A stretch of 64,000 nt of DNA from Seiridium cupressi (Eukaryota > Ascomycota > Sordariomycetes > Amphisphaeriales > Sporocadaceae). This document shows positions 32,052 through 44,089 of the stretch, piece by piece. Under the pieces are notes generated by a model. The model made no database searches and was not told the origin of the DNA. It was given only the letters and a program-made list of their open reading frames with translations. A program made the position numbers and the translations under genes. The DNA is taken from NCBI GenBank assembly GCA_036674765.1, contig JARVKI010000069.1, positions 124,001 to 188,000 on the forward strand. Reading direction: 5' to 3'. Each line of letters starts with the position of its first letter. The first letter of the stretch is position 1.

Positions 32052-34033
32052 TTATTCCTCGCCGCCCAGTCCGATCAAGACAGCACAAGTCCCGTAGTCT
32101 GGCTGGCAACCCTCTACCAAACATAGCAATGCACACTGGTTCTTTAGCGTGCAACACAGCCCATAGCTACTCCCAAGACAAGTGTAGCCTGACGATGCGC
32201 CGCATGATCCGTCCTTGCTGGGAACGAGTGCTGACGGTGTTGGCGCGGCAGTCGTCGTCTTGGTTGTCGAGGTTGGCTTGGATGTAGAAGTTGATTTCGA
32301 TGTTGAATTAGACGTGGATGTCGACGTCTGAGACGATGTGTTACTAGTGACACTAGTGGTAGATGTGACAGATGTGGCAGAGGTGCTGGTAGGTGTCGAG
32401 GTGGACGTGCTAGTCGCGGCAGACGACGAGCTGCTCAGACATCCAGAGCCAAAGTCGGGCTGGCAGCCATCCCCACAGTAGTCAACGGTGCTGCCGCACC
32501 AGCCGTGCTGTGAGCAGCAGTTTCCGAAGGTAGAACCGGCACACGTGAAACCACTGCCGCAGTTGCCATCTGTGCTCACGACAAGCGAGCCAGTTAGAGC
32601 CGAATCCGGGGTAGTTGTTCGCTTTGAGCTGTTGGCAGTGGATGTCTCCTCGCACGCCAGCGACCCCGTTGCCGATCTGACAGGAAATGTGTATGTTGGG
32701 ACCGGAGAGCTGCCAGCTCGATACCAGTTCTCGGGTGGGTCGCCGAGACATTCTCCCACGGTCACGGAGCGGTATCCATTGTCGAACAGTGACGTGAGGA
32801 AATAATCCGTCAAGTTGTACACGGTCTGCCAATGAATATCATGCTCAATATGCAAGTAGTTACTGTCACAGGAATCCGATCCATCAATGGTCTCATCCCA
32901 AATATCTTTGCTATTTTGAATTTCGTTGGGGTCGTCGTTCAAGTAGCCCTCTGTGTCGAGATCAAAGTAGATGATGTGGTATCCTAGTTTGGATAGCATG
33001 GTCTGACAGGCGCGTTCACAGATCGAGAATGGCGGCCTGGTGAGAGTTTAGCTATGCTTCATGGATTTCCAAGTGCTCTCATAGCTGACCTCATATAGGT
33101 GGGAATATAACCGAGAATGTCATTCAAGGCAATCTCATTCCAGATCATCTGGTTTTGCGCCTGGGTGGAACTTATAGCACTGAAATTCTGGTGCGACCAA
33201 GTGTGGCTGGCCACTTGGTGACCCTCGGCGGCCACTCGCTAGTACTTATAAGTTTTCTGGTTTATGCAATCGTATAAACTGAGAGTAATACCTGGATGAC
33301 GGCCTTCCAAGGAAGGTCAGGATCATTAATCATGCCTTTACCGATGTTGTTACCAGTAATAAAGAACGTCGCTCTGGCACCGTAGGTCTTTTTTGAGAAT
33401 GTCAGTTACCATCCTGTGAGGGTATTAGGACCCCGTACCTCTAACTTGTCCAAAAGATCACTGGTGTAGTTCCATGGACCATCGTCGAACGTCATGGCGA
33501 TATCACCTTCGTTCACGCAGTCGTAGATGCCGACACCGCCATACTCAACCTCTCCCAGCTTCGTCCTCACAATCGAAGAGGTGTTAACACCGCTTGGTTT
33601 CTGATTACCACCACAACCCGGGCCGTAATCCAGCTGGCAGTCCGGTGCCTCGCAGTAATCAATACCGGTGCCGCACCATCTTTAAGCTTGTCAGCGCGCC
33701 TGCAACTCCAAAGTTTAACAGAGAGGAAACGTGAAGCTCTGACCCCTCCAGTGAGCAGCAATACCCAGCCGCACAGGTGCCTTGATCTGGGCCACATTCC
33801 CCGCTCGTGTTGTCGCGTGGTTCATTTGCGGCACCGTCGTCTCTTTTGTTGGTACCAGTTAAGCGGTCAGGGATATAAGACACATGCGCTTCGGGGACCT
33901 TTTTCTCCAATATCCTCCTCCCCTTCAACTCTGACAGAAATTTGCGGCTGCCGGCAAGTCTTGGCAGACCATTGCCGTGCGCAGCTGATAGGCTGGCAAA
34001 CCCCGACAGGATAAAAACGACTGTCCAGTGCAT
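32052..34033 (-). CDS. secreted chitin deacetylase (CE4) with three CBM18 modules
   Basis: A secreted polysaccharide deacetylase likely to act on chitin in the fungal wall. Five exons: 34033-33744, 33679-33439, 33387-33292, 33238-33090 and 33036-32052, giving 586 aa. Residues 1-18 form a signal peptide ([16 protein letters not shown]). CBM18 no. 1 is at about 79-119 ([16 protein letters not shown]). The CE4 domain has TFDDGP (160-165, with the catalytic base Asp), SHTWSH (metal ligands His221 and His225) and YMRPPFS (Arg259). CBM18 no. 2 is at 416-458 with all eight Cys ([15 protein letters not shown]). A Ser/Thr-rich linker of about 75 residues follows, then a third CBM18 at about 535-576 that is degenerate: the CG...YCG core is replaced by CALLC and is two residues shorter. 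No GPI signal is seen. Confidence 0.9.
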
Positions 34034-36324
34034 GATGGCAGATCAGGGATTAAGGCCCCGGAAAGCCAAGAGATGATACAGAAACAAGAATCGTTTGCCA
34101 ACAGAATCCTCAGCATATAAGATACATCTGGTCCAAGAAGGCATGCGAGAAGGGCCCCAACGAACTCTTGGCATTGCGAATTCAAGTCCTAATATAGGCC
34201 CAGGCGCCAAAGCCACATAACGGTTGTTTGCAACGTTTCCGAACATGTTCATTTTGCGGACTGGGGTGCTGGAGAGTTGCATGCTAGCATATAGCCGGAT
34301 ACGACCTCGCCGGCACGGCGTCGGCATGAGGCTGATTTGCGTCGTTCTGACCCCCAGGGTTTTGGCTGCCAATGTGACATTACTCCTTGTCGGGTTACCC
34401 AAAACTCGTATTCGATAATTATCAGATGGAATCGAATGTAGCCAAGCACGTCACGAAATGTATAGGTGCTGGCTATTGCTCTAGTATTGACTTGCGGCTG
34501 TCCTACCACTGCCGTACCAAGACCCAGAGACCGGAGAACTTGCCAGAAAAGCTCACAAGTGCCTTGCTTCACTTGAACATGATATTACCAGGTTTACGAG
34601 GAGAGGTAGCCATAGTTGGGTGTTTTCTTGATTAACTGTGCCACATATCCTCAAGCTTTGACCTTGGAAATTCGCGTAGGAAGTGACTGATGTGAATAGA
34701 TTTTACGTGATCGGACGCATGGCTATCGAGGAAGCAATTCCCGGAGATAGAGAGTATTTTCGATGGCACTGCATGGCAAATTAAAGATGGCCGGAATGGC
34801 TGAAAGAAGATATAGTGCTTTCATGGTTCCGGATCGCCGCAGATCGGCAAGCGGCACATGTATAATTAAACCCACTTATAGTGTCACAATATAAAAAGCG
34901 TATGAGACACTCCAAAGAGTCAAATAGCATAAAGATAAAAAGCAAGAGAAAGCATTAAGGTTTTATACGCATTTCCATGAGTTTTCTTTTACTGAACTCT
35001 GTAGGACCGTTTGGTGGTCTGTCAAGCTGATGATGTACGGCGCTCCTGTGTCTTCCTTCGCCTTGATCGGGCTGTTGGAGATTAGGCGGAATGGGTAAGC
35101 CGCGTATTTGCACTGGCCAAAGATGCAACGCCACCAGCCGTTGCAGCACGGTCCTGCCACGAAAACATTCTCCGAGTATTATTGATTTAATATATTAGCC
35201 CCGATGGATCGTTGCTTTCTTGCCATCCATGATCCTGGAAAGCTGACGACCACTCCGACGCGATTGGAAAAGTTTCTTCATCAACGCATTGTCTTCTCAA
35301 TGGTGACGAAGGCCGGCAGCCGGTTAGTAAATGCCGGGAAGCTTTTTGGAACGGTAGTCGCAGTTTTCGCCTCAGTCGCAATGAACATCTGTCGACGACC
35401 CCATTCTAGCACTGGCCTCTAGTATTGCCCTCGATGTGACAGTGTCGGCGGTACCGGCGATATCGGTGCAGTGTCGGTTTGCGAATGAATCCCTCCTCTT
35501 GTCTATTAGGGTTATGCATGATTGAGTGCTATTGAAATCAGGTCAAACGAGAGATATCTATGGTTGCTTAGGCTGACCCTTTTGTGTAAACGCTAGTAAG
35601 GTTATACGCTTGACCATATAGGCAAGCTAACATGTCTCGTATATCGAGTAACAACTATATAAGGCAAAACGTGCCAATTTCAACGTTCTATGATCACTAG
35701 TCCATTTATTCTTTGGACTTGCTAGGTTGTTGTCACCCGTACGCCTTCAATTGCCGGGCCAGTGTGGACGTCGCTAGTGGACAACGAGTGGGTGCTTTTG
35801 TAAGATATAGGTCGTGGTCGTCTTCGACCTTGAGAAAAACGAATATGGAATATTTGGCTATGGCTGACTCACGGTAGGGACGCATCATGGTGGGCAAAAA
35901 GAGGTTGCACAGTAAACGGGCTACTCAATCATTAGAAACCTAATGAGGTCAATGTTTGTTCTTTCTTGGGGAAAAGTTGATCTTTCAAAGTTATGGGTCG
36001 TGCTAGTATACTAAATCAGCATGCTCACAAAATGCGATATAATATCAATGATTACTTGATTGGTAAGATGGACAGCCATGCAAGCTCCTGTATGAAGTCT
36101 TTGTATCCGTCTCACTTCAAGTCCAGATATCCTCTCTGTATTTCGATGCCATACACTTTGCCAACTCCTCAAACGCCAAGGACAAGATTTACTGAATGCC
36201 TGTCGTATACTGTCATTACAATGACTTCCTTCTTCTAGTCACCCGGGGTATCGTAACAAATCGCCGATTTCGCCGTACAAATAGCTTACATCGCGGGCTC
36301 GTATTCGAGGCCAAACAAACCGTC
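34034..36324. other. 2.3-kb region without a gene
   Basis: Between the upstream side of the chitin deacetylase gene and the 3' end of the first DUF5672 gene. No recognised coding frame. The 34640-35180 and 35480-36240 parts look A/T rich compared with the flanking genes. No element ends or tRNA seen. Confidence 0.4.
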
Positions 36325-37479
36325 CTAATTTTGCCCGGCATCCGAAGAGGAGCTTTCAGCGGGCAGATTGCCTTGCTTGTCGTCGCCTGGGCACCGCTCG
36401 ACTTCGAGTTTCATGTCCATGATAAGACTAAGTTCCGGGCAGTAGTCAAATATTGCCTTCCTCTGCGTGGGATCTTTCCACACGGCGTCAGCCATATTGT
36501 TGCCGCCGTCCCTGACATGGAAGCCCATCGCATTAGGTATGTAGGTGTCCTCAACAGCCAGTTGACCTTCAGTGCCAGACGCGACCTTGGCGCCTGGCAG
36601 AACCCATACTCTTGTTCCGAACCACTCGTCTTCTGCGGTGGTGTCATTTAACCGTTCTTGAAACTTGAGCACGCGCTTGATAGTAGACACCCTTCGTAGA
36701 GAGAGACCACCGTTGCCGGAAAACCTGTCATCAGTGGTCCTGTAGACTCGTGTCAGTCTGACTGGACAATAAAACAAATCAAGTAAGAGACCTACCTTGG
36801 CGCTCCTGCCCAATCCCAATGGAGCCAGTCGTTGAGACTCGACTCTGAATTTGCGCAAAGAATGCTGTCGTACTCGTACTTGAGGAGCCACTCGACGCCC
36901 GGGAGGAACTCGTCGTAGAAGCGCACGTCTGTTAAGATTCTGTGTATGTTCTCCTTGCTGTCGATCTCCCACGGTTGGGGAAGAACCATCAAGTCCAGCT
37001 TTCCCATTGCTTGCTGGTGCTTGGTAGCGTAACTACGGCCGACGCTAATGACGGACTTGTTAGACCCGATAAAGACGAAGCGCCAGTCCGAAGGCACCAC
37101 GGTAATCATGTGGAGGATCTGGGGGACGAGATGTGGTAGTGGTCGAGGCTCGATTAGAAGAGCGACCTTGGAGGTGTTGTACTTGAGGCGGGGGTCGAGG
37201 TCGGCATCGGATACGGCGTTCGGGTGCCAGTCCACCTTGACAGAAGGAATCTTTTCTTTCGCCTCATCCAGTCTGTTCCTGAACGAGGCTTGGACTTGCG
37301 GGCGATAATGTGGCACAAGACCAGCAATATACCATCTTCAAAACTAGACGTTAGGACGTGGGACAAGAACAGCGGACGAAGCCAACATACGTGATTGCCA
37401 ATGACAGGACGAGGAGGATTTTGGACCTGGTTAGGACAAAAATGCCCGCGACAGGCGACGAGGTGGAGCCGGCCGACAT
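36325..37479 (-). CDS. DUF5672 protein, type II membrane (copy A)
   Basis: DUF5672 is a fungal domain resembling Golgi-type glycosyltransferases; no activity is proved. Three exons: 37479-37391, 37335-36796 and 36739-36325, giving 347 aa. A single membrane anchor lies at about residues 20-36 (ILLVLSLAITWYIAGLV) after a short N-terminus, so the body should face the Golgi or ER lumen. Shared family blocks: YNTSKVALLIEPRP, DWRFVFIGSNKSV, EWLLKYEYDSILCAN, SLNDWLHWDWAGAPR, GNGGLSLRRVS, MGFHV and DYCPE. The exon joins AC|A (TWYIAG) and AG|G (APRTTDD) are supported by homology with copy B. A close relative is encoded on the opposite strand at 39823. The C-terminus is Ser-rich and short compared with copy B. 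Confidence 0.85.
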
Positions 37480-39822
37480 GATGAGACTATTCCAGGCCTG
37501 CCGGGTGCTGCAAACTATGGTGGAACGGGAAGTATGGCCAAGTATGAGCGGGAATCGACGCTGGTGAGCAGAGACGTGGGCTGGAAATTACCAATTTTGG
37601 GAAGTTGTCACGACGGCATCATCTTGGTGAAGTGGCTGGCCTGGGGTAGGTAGACAACTCTCGCAGAGGGAAATCTGAGTGATCACTGTCGTGTGCAATA
37701 TGCTGAACAGATGAAAAGGCGTGGTGCGCAAAAGCCGGTATCTGTAACATTTCACCGCAACGTGCTTCTGGCCTCGGGTCCAGGTACATTGGTGAGTGTC
37801 AGGGTGGAAGCAAGGTACATGCAGTACATTGTGGCTCGCGTGGGGTTCGATGATTAGCGTACAGTAGCACCAAAGCCTTAGTTGGCTGACGACGAAGATC
37901 CGAGATCCCAGGCGTCTGGCCCGCAGGCCTTCAGTCTCTTGGCAATGCGGGATGGGACCCTGGATACTCGAGCTCTTGTTTGCCCTGGTCAAGCCGCCGT
38001 CGCGACAATTACTACCTTTCTCTCTCGTGAATTGGTCTGCTTGAGATATGTTCAGATAGAGCTTTTGCTCACTGCCCGTGAAGCGGAAGCGGGCCAGCCG
38101 CGTTTGGACTCCACGCATTAGAGTTCAAAGTGCGTCAAAATCCAAACACCACGAAAGCTTACCCAGCCCCTCCCGGCTGTGCATACCTTATCATTTTCTT
38201 CATCTGCTATGTGGCTTGACATTTCTGAGCGGCGAGACATTTACGTCTAGACATCTGCACCTGACTCTTTGACAGATTGCGAGGGATGGCATTGTCCTAC
38301 GCCATCATTTCCCACCAGCAAATCACCTGCTCTTGCGCTTTTGACGCTGTCTCGACCTGTCTTTCTTTTTCCATTAACATCAGACAATATGGCGCTCCCT
38401 GTCATTTTTTCGTGCGCCAAAATAAAATTTCTGGCTGATCAAGTACGTAAATGTGGTCCCTTGCATACGTCTCTTGATATCACGTCAACAGGTTGAGATA
38501 CTCAACTATATACGGGTTGTGTACATCCAGTGGGGAGGCGGAACGAACCTTTAAGAATTCCGATATGCCATCTTACGGGTTTCCCCCTTTACTTTGAAGA
38601 TGTACGTAAATAGGCACATATGTAGGGACAGCGAGATGTTTTCAGGTTTCGACTTTTGGACATCGGAGGCATCGGAGGCTACGTTGTATGGCTGACGATC
38701 ATCCCCACGGTACGCGTACCACGGCGGCATGGCTAGTTGCAGTGCCAAGCTACAGCGAGGACTTTTGCCTCTTTGGGCCAGGACGAGCGTTGATGGAGTG
38801 TTTTAACGGGTCGAGATGCTGCCACCACCCCCCATAGCACAGGGATGGTGTAGCACCCCTAGTCGACAGCCAGGAGCCGGGGAGGGATACTGCTCGATTT
38901 GGGGATTCTGCGACGTCACCCCAAACAGGCGTTAAATGTCAAGTCTATTATGGATCGGCATGGCAGTCCACGGTGTTTTGAAGCCTGACTCGTCAATTGA
39001 GTATACTGTGTCGTAAGTTCCCGTTTGCTCGACCATCCAGCAGTTTAGGTTTATGCGCTTTGATTGAATGTTCCCCCATGCTTTCTAGAGGTCGAAAGCT
39101 GAAACAAAAGCAGCGAGTTACTTGGCCAAACTCTATCCGCATTGGCAACGCGGCCTAAGGACTATGCAGTCGCCAATCTTCATCTAGCACTAGGGCGGAT
39201 GTGTCAAAAACCAAGTCGACTTGAAAGGGTGGTGCAGAGCCAGCCCCCAAGGGTAGCGGCTAGACCCGAGGTTCTGGCAACTGTAGGTCATGTACTTTGT
39301 GTACTTCCCGTAGTCCAGCATCTGCTTGATGTTCGCAATGAAACAAATCCGGTGGACGCTTAGTCTGTCTCGACTAGCACCCACGACATCGATGCTCGAC
39401 GATCTCCTCGGGCCCATCCACTACCCTCCCCCGTTCCATTGTATTATGCTCTCAGCCCGCGAAAGAGAAGCGGCAAGACTGCAATAAGGACGGCTGCGAA
39501 TAGATCTCCTCTCTTCCAGCACGTGGAATATGCCGCTTAGAGCCTAGGAAAGCACAAGATCGCTCGGGCTTGCGTCACCTTTGTCACGCATTTAGCAGCA
39601 GCTCCCCTGCAGTACGCTCGTATCGACCGGAGAGTCCCTGTCCCTGTCTCCCATCACCACCCAAGACCCTGGAGCGGATCCAGCAAGGCGGATCCCTCCC
39701 ATTCCAATACAAGAAAAGCTTCATTGGCGACTGATAAACCGCTTCAAGAGAGCCTGAGTTCACCTTGCAGCCCACATCTACGCCATCACACGTCTGGTGG
39801 GCGCCGCGACTCCTCTCGCACC
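37480..39822. other. 2.3-kb divergent intergenic region between the DUF5672 genes
   Basis: Separates the two divergent DUF5672 genes. Open frames at 37588-38118 (minus) and elsewhere show no family features. It may carry promoters for both genes. No repeat or RNA gene recognised. Confidence 0.4.
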
Positions 39823-41169
39823 ATGGCACCCTCATCGCCATCCGCATCGCTGCCGGGCAGGGAGGAGATGACCATGCAGGATCTATGGGATAAATCCAAA
39901 GTCGCGGCCAATACCGTGTGGTCGCGAACGACGAAGCGTATGCGACTAGCCGGTGGTTTCTTCATTTTTCTGTACGTGAACTTTTCCCTTTGCTGCTCCG
40001 ATACATCGAGACATCAGCAAGTTTTTGCTTGATGCCATGTTAACACCACAGGCAGCACCACCGCCATTTGGATTTCGCTGCCGACAATAAGAACTGCCGA
40101 ATATCCAGGAATCCCCCAGATACACCTGGATTACCATGAGCCAGTAGTGTCACCTTACAATGCCAGCAAGGTGGCTCTTCTCATCGAAAATCGACCCAAT
40201 CCCATCCTAGCCCCGCTGCTGCTGCATTTCATGTCTGTTGTCCCTCCGGACTGGCGATTCCGCTTCATGGGCTCGACCGAGTCCGTTGCCCACGTCAACA
40301 GATCAGTTGCCATCCGCGAGCAGGTCAACAATGGCAAGCTCGACCTTACGTACATCCCCTCCAACATGAGCACCATTGGCCAGGAAATGATCAGCCGATT
40401 CCTCACCAATCTGTGGCTCTACGAAGTCGTACTGCAGCCCGCCGAATGGCTGCTTGTTTTCCAGACCGACAGCATTGTCTGCGCCAACAGTCAGCAGAAT
40501 ATTAATGATTACCTCGAATATGACTGGATTGGTGCGCCCTGGAACCCAAACGGTCGGTACGGAGGCAATGGCGGGCTCTCCCTACGCCGCGTCAGCGCCA
40601 TGGTTGAGGTGTTGCGAGACCAGATACGAGTTGATGGTTCGGAGCCTGAGGATGTCTGGTTGGCAGAGAGATTGGCACATCGACACGGCGCCCGTATGGC
40701 CAATGGCACGACGTCTCTGACATTCAGTGGAGAGATGCATACTGGTCAGGGCACCAAGATTGATCACGCTGCGGAAGCAAAGTACAACAGTTCACTCGAC
40801 GCCGCAAAGCAGGGGAAGTTCGTAGAGGGTATAGACGATTGGCGGCAAGGGTTCTACGAACCAATGGGATACCACACTGGAGGCAGCGGAAGTATGCTCC
40901 ACGGCGGCATCTGGGGTACGCCAGAGAAGAGGAAACACATCTGGGATTACTGCCCAGAAGTCAAGATGACGCTGGCTATGGATGCGGCAAGGTTTGTGCC
41001 GGGTGACTGTCACACAAACTGGAAGAGAGACCTTGGTGCCTGGGAGGACGCTGGCTCCATGGGCGAGGCAGGCGCCGTGAGTCTCGGCGATGGTGGTTAC
41101 GGTTATGGTACTGAGATCATTGATGGTACCGAATATCCGATCTTACCGCCAGATCTGGTGGCTTGGTGA
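39823..41169 (+). CDS. DUF5672 protein, type II membrane (copy B)
   Basis: Second DUF5672 protein, 420 aa, from exons 39823-39971 and 40056-41169. The anchor lies at about residues 42-62 (LAGGFFIFLTTAIWISLPTI), preceded by a basic cytosolic tail. The acceptor is CAGGCAG at 40055, because using the CAG five bases earlier breaks the frame. Blocks shared with copy A: YNASKVALLIENRP, DWRFRFMGSTESV, EWLLVFQTDSIVCAN, INDYLEYDWIGAPW, GNGGLSLRRVS, MGYHTGGSG and WDYCPEVK. QTDS and YEYDS of the two copies line up and could be the acidic metal-binding motif of a transferase, but this is inference. Copy B has an insert of about 35 residues before MGYH (MHTGQGTKIDHAAEAKYN) that copy A lacks. Confidence 0.87.
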
Positions 41170-43747
41170 TGTGCATTCCCGTGTTTCAGTCGAAGCAGCA
41201 CCAGCGAATTTCCTCGGATATCGTCCCGGCAAACCTCACCCCCGCAGCGCAGAGGCAGCGGAGCTACTATTGTACAAATACTGTATGTTGACGAGCGAGC
41301 GAATGAGCGTTGAAAGTATCTTGGCAAGGCGTTTAGAAAGGGAACATGGCAGATGTCTTTTAGGTTCCTCTGAAGAAAGAGTGCCCTGGATTTCAAAAGG
41401 ACAAGATAACCGGGACGGTGGACGACGGCGTTCATACAAAGGTCTGAGGAGAATACTTGTGCTTAGCTGATTTTGTAAGTAGTGACAGTCCTTCAATGGG
41501 ATATGGAACTCGGTTATTTTGTTGTTCTCGTGAAGCATCACGTCCATGCGGCAGTGCTTTCAACATCTGCCAAGGCCCAGGTCGATCCCTTGTTCCCGTG
41601 GACCAGGGTCTCCGCGGCACAGCACGATTCTGTATCGGGGTCTTCACCTAGTGCTCTGCTACCATTGTCGAGCAATTCATTGGTTATATTTATCAGCTCA
41701 TGCTTCATATATGACCATTTGCCTCCAAGTTGGGGCCGCGTTCTGTTGCCCATTCGGGGCCGATGGGATCGTTTATGAGCATTTGTGTCAATGGGGAGCC
41801 TGCTGGCATGACCCTTTCGCTGCATGAGCGCGATTTCAAAGTGACGCTTGGGAGGGTCACTCTCAATATTCTCAATGTGGATTCTTTCTGTTTCGGAACA
41901 TCTTCACACAGGCTTCTACAGTACTTGCTCAAGAATTGATTTGCTCTCGTTACATCGGTTGGGTGCCTTAAACCTCTCAATCTCGGCCAAGTTACTAGTC
42001 TAGCTTCGGAGAAACACCCGGTTTCGGTTGAGTAGATTAGCTATTGCTCTGGAACGAAATGACTAGAAGTTATACCCTTATACATCAATAACGGCTAACA
42101 GCCTATAAATTTTAGGATTGGCCAATGAGAGAAACGTTAGTCGTGAGCGGTTCGGCCCTTGTGGATGCTGTGAGTTACCCCGTCCGCTTGGATATCTCGC
42201 CTTTTGCGCGGCGAGATGCAGGAACGTTGTTTCAGACCCAAAGTGGACCGAAATGCGGCTAGCTGGGCTGGAAATTGGTAGGCATATCTTGCAATGCATG
42301 GCTGTGTTTATACCTGCGTCACCAAACGAAGGCCATCTAGACTTGAGACCGGCACCCCGCCATTTATTACACGGACATTCAAGATGACCGATCGAATATA
42401 TAGGGCATCTGGCAAAGTCTTGGCGCTTGGTAGTATAAAGGGAGACCAAAAGTCGTGTTGGGATCTTGTCTAGCCGCCCCAGCACAACGAGCCCTCGGAC
42501 GACCCAGCATCTCTCGATTTCTTCGAATTTCGTTTCCAGCAGATCGCCATTATATAACCATTGCACCGACCGAGGAGCCTGTGCCCGTCGGGAGAAACGG
42601 AGGCAAAATTGGCACCGCGGCGTGTTGGCCCATCGTGAGAATCTAAGCGTCAGCTGAACAGGCTGTTCATGCATGCCGGGGAGAAAGAGGTCATCGCAAC
42701 CGTCGAGGCCAATCTACTTTCGGATATCGGAGTACAGAGTGTCATCGACTCAGTCAATGCTAACAAGCTGCTGGCATTCCAGCGCGTCTACTCAATTGTC
42801 AAGACACAATGTTCTTACATATATCCCCGGTTTCCGCATCAGCAGGTCGCAGAACTTCGAGCTAATACCCTGTGAGCCTAACATCCGTGGCATCAAATCC
42901 ACCAGACTAGGCAAGCGCTGAGGTGGTTGGACTTCTATGAGCCCACCGTGCCGCCATTCTGTAAATGGGGTCTCGGCCTGGTTTAACATCCTTCCCCAAC
43001 TGCGTGGGCACGCAGGGCCGAGCACCAAAGTTCTGTCTTCAGATTGGCGGCCGGAAGCACCTACGAGCTTGCCAAGACCAACATTTCCTATATCGAGGTA
43101 TATATAGCTCTACGTGTCGAGGCGAGCCAAGAGCACTGCAAAGTCGATTGCGAACCCCCAGCGAGTGAGTTCGCGTCTTTGTACGAGGAATCTTGAGCCG
43201 AGAGGAAATACAGGATGGGGGGAACAGGGTCTTTGCTCGGGAGGAGGAAGAGTTCGAGGGCTTGAAGTGGAAAAAGGAAAGTCAATGTTCAAGGCAGGGA
43301 AGGCATAGGAATGGACAGAGTAGCAGTATCATCAACATTAGACCGAGCAGAAATCAATGTATACTCTCAGGCACACATACTTCACACATGTTTTCCTCGT
43401 GGCGACTGCTACAATCAAGCCCTTGAGCATAGTCGTCGCACCTGCCTATTCTTCTACCTCTTGCAATCCTCTTCATCCCATGTTATGAGTGGCAGCTACG
43501 ACAGGACCACCCCATTGTTGGAGTACCATATCATTGACGATAACTGGTGGTACTTTCACCCTTCAGGGGCTTGCTTGGTTTCATGGCTGAGTGGGTTAGC
43601 TAATAGCTCTTCTGTGCTTTGGCTCCTATATTATCATAGGCGGTTAACTTGGGTTAACAGTCAGGGGATGATGAAGTGTACGATAAGGGTTTTTTTTTTT
43701 TTTTTTTTTTTTTTTCTTATAGAGGCCAATCCGAAAACGACGAGGCG
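41170..43747. other. 2.6-kb region without a clear gene
   Basis: Longest gap of the window. Several open frames of 60-200 codons on both strands (for example 42078-42674 minus) have no recognisable domain and overlap one another, so none is called. The region ends in the poly(T) run beside the aspartic protease fragment. It may hold decayed sequence. Confidence 0.4.
43690..43715. repeat. 26-nt poly(T) run (poly(A) on the minus strand)
   Basis: Uninterrupted run of 26 T. It lies about 45-70 bp downstream of the point where the aspartic protease frame breaks off, and reads as poly(A) in the sense of that gene. Confidence 0.95.
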
Positions 43748-44089
43748 CTATCCTAACTCACAGGTAGCAAGGCAGTATCCATATTTGAGCTGGCTGCTCT
43801 CGCTGGCGCATAGATTTGCATCTTTCGACAAGAGCCAAATATCGCTACTCCCCGTGTCGAGAATCAAAGTGAGGTTCTGCGGCGGCGTGCCAATAGCAAC
43901 ATTGGCATAGTAGCCAGCGCCCGTTACGTTGTTGTATAAGCTCTGCGTGAATGTGGTGCGCTTGTTGACCGGCAGCGACTTCTGACCCGTCCGTTTGATG
44001 CCAATGGGGACCACTCTCTGGGCCGCGATGGCTGGCGTCAGACTGACGGCGCAAGCTGCCGCGGCTGCGAGCGCTGATGAAGGTTTCAT
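43748..44089 (-). pseudogene. truncated pepsin-like aspartic protease (5' part only)
   Basis: The frame starts with a signal peptide (SSALAAAAACAVSLTPAIAA), a basic propeptide and the N-lobe of an A1-family protease: GYYANVAIGTPPQNLTLIL followed by DTGSSD with the first catalytic Asp at residue 78, then WLLSKDANLC. It stops after 113 codons, while the family needs about 400 residues and a second DTG/DSG. A good donor (ACCT|GTGAGT at 43761) suggests that exon 1 is intact, but I could not find an exon 2 on the minus strand in the next about 2 kb. So the gene looks cut off 3' of exon 1. The alternative is a distant or unrecognised exon. The protein is described only; nothing restored. Confidence 0.65.

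Noticed and set aside
37588..38118. 176-codon minus-strand frame between the DUF5672 genes
   Set aside because: No family features; composition resembles random sequence.
42078..42674. 198-codon minus-strand frame
   Set aside because: No recognisable domain and overlaps competing frames on the other strand.
43311..43910. 199-codon plus-strand frame
   Set aside because: Contains the poly(T) run translated as poly-Phe and overlaps the protease exon; an artefact.
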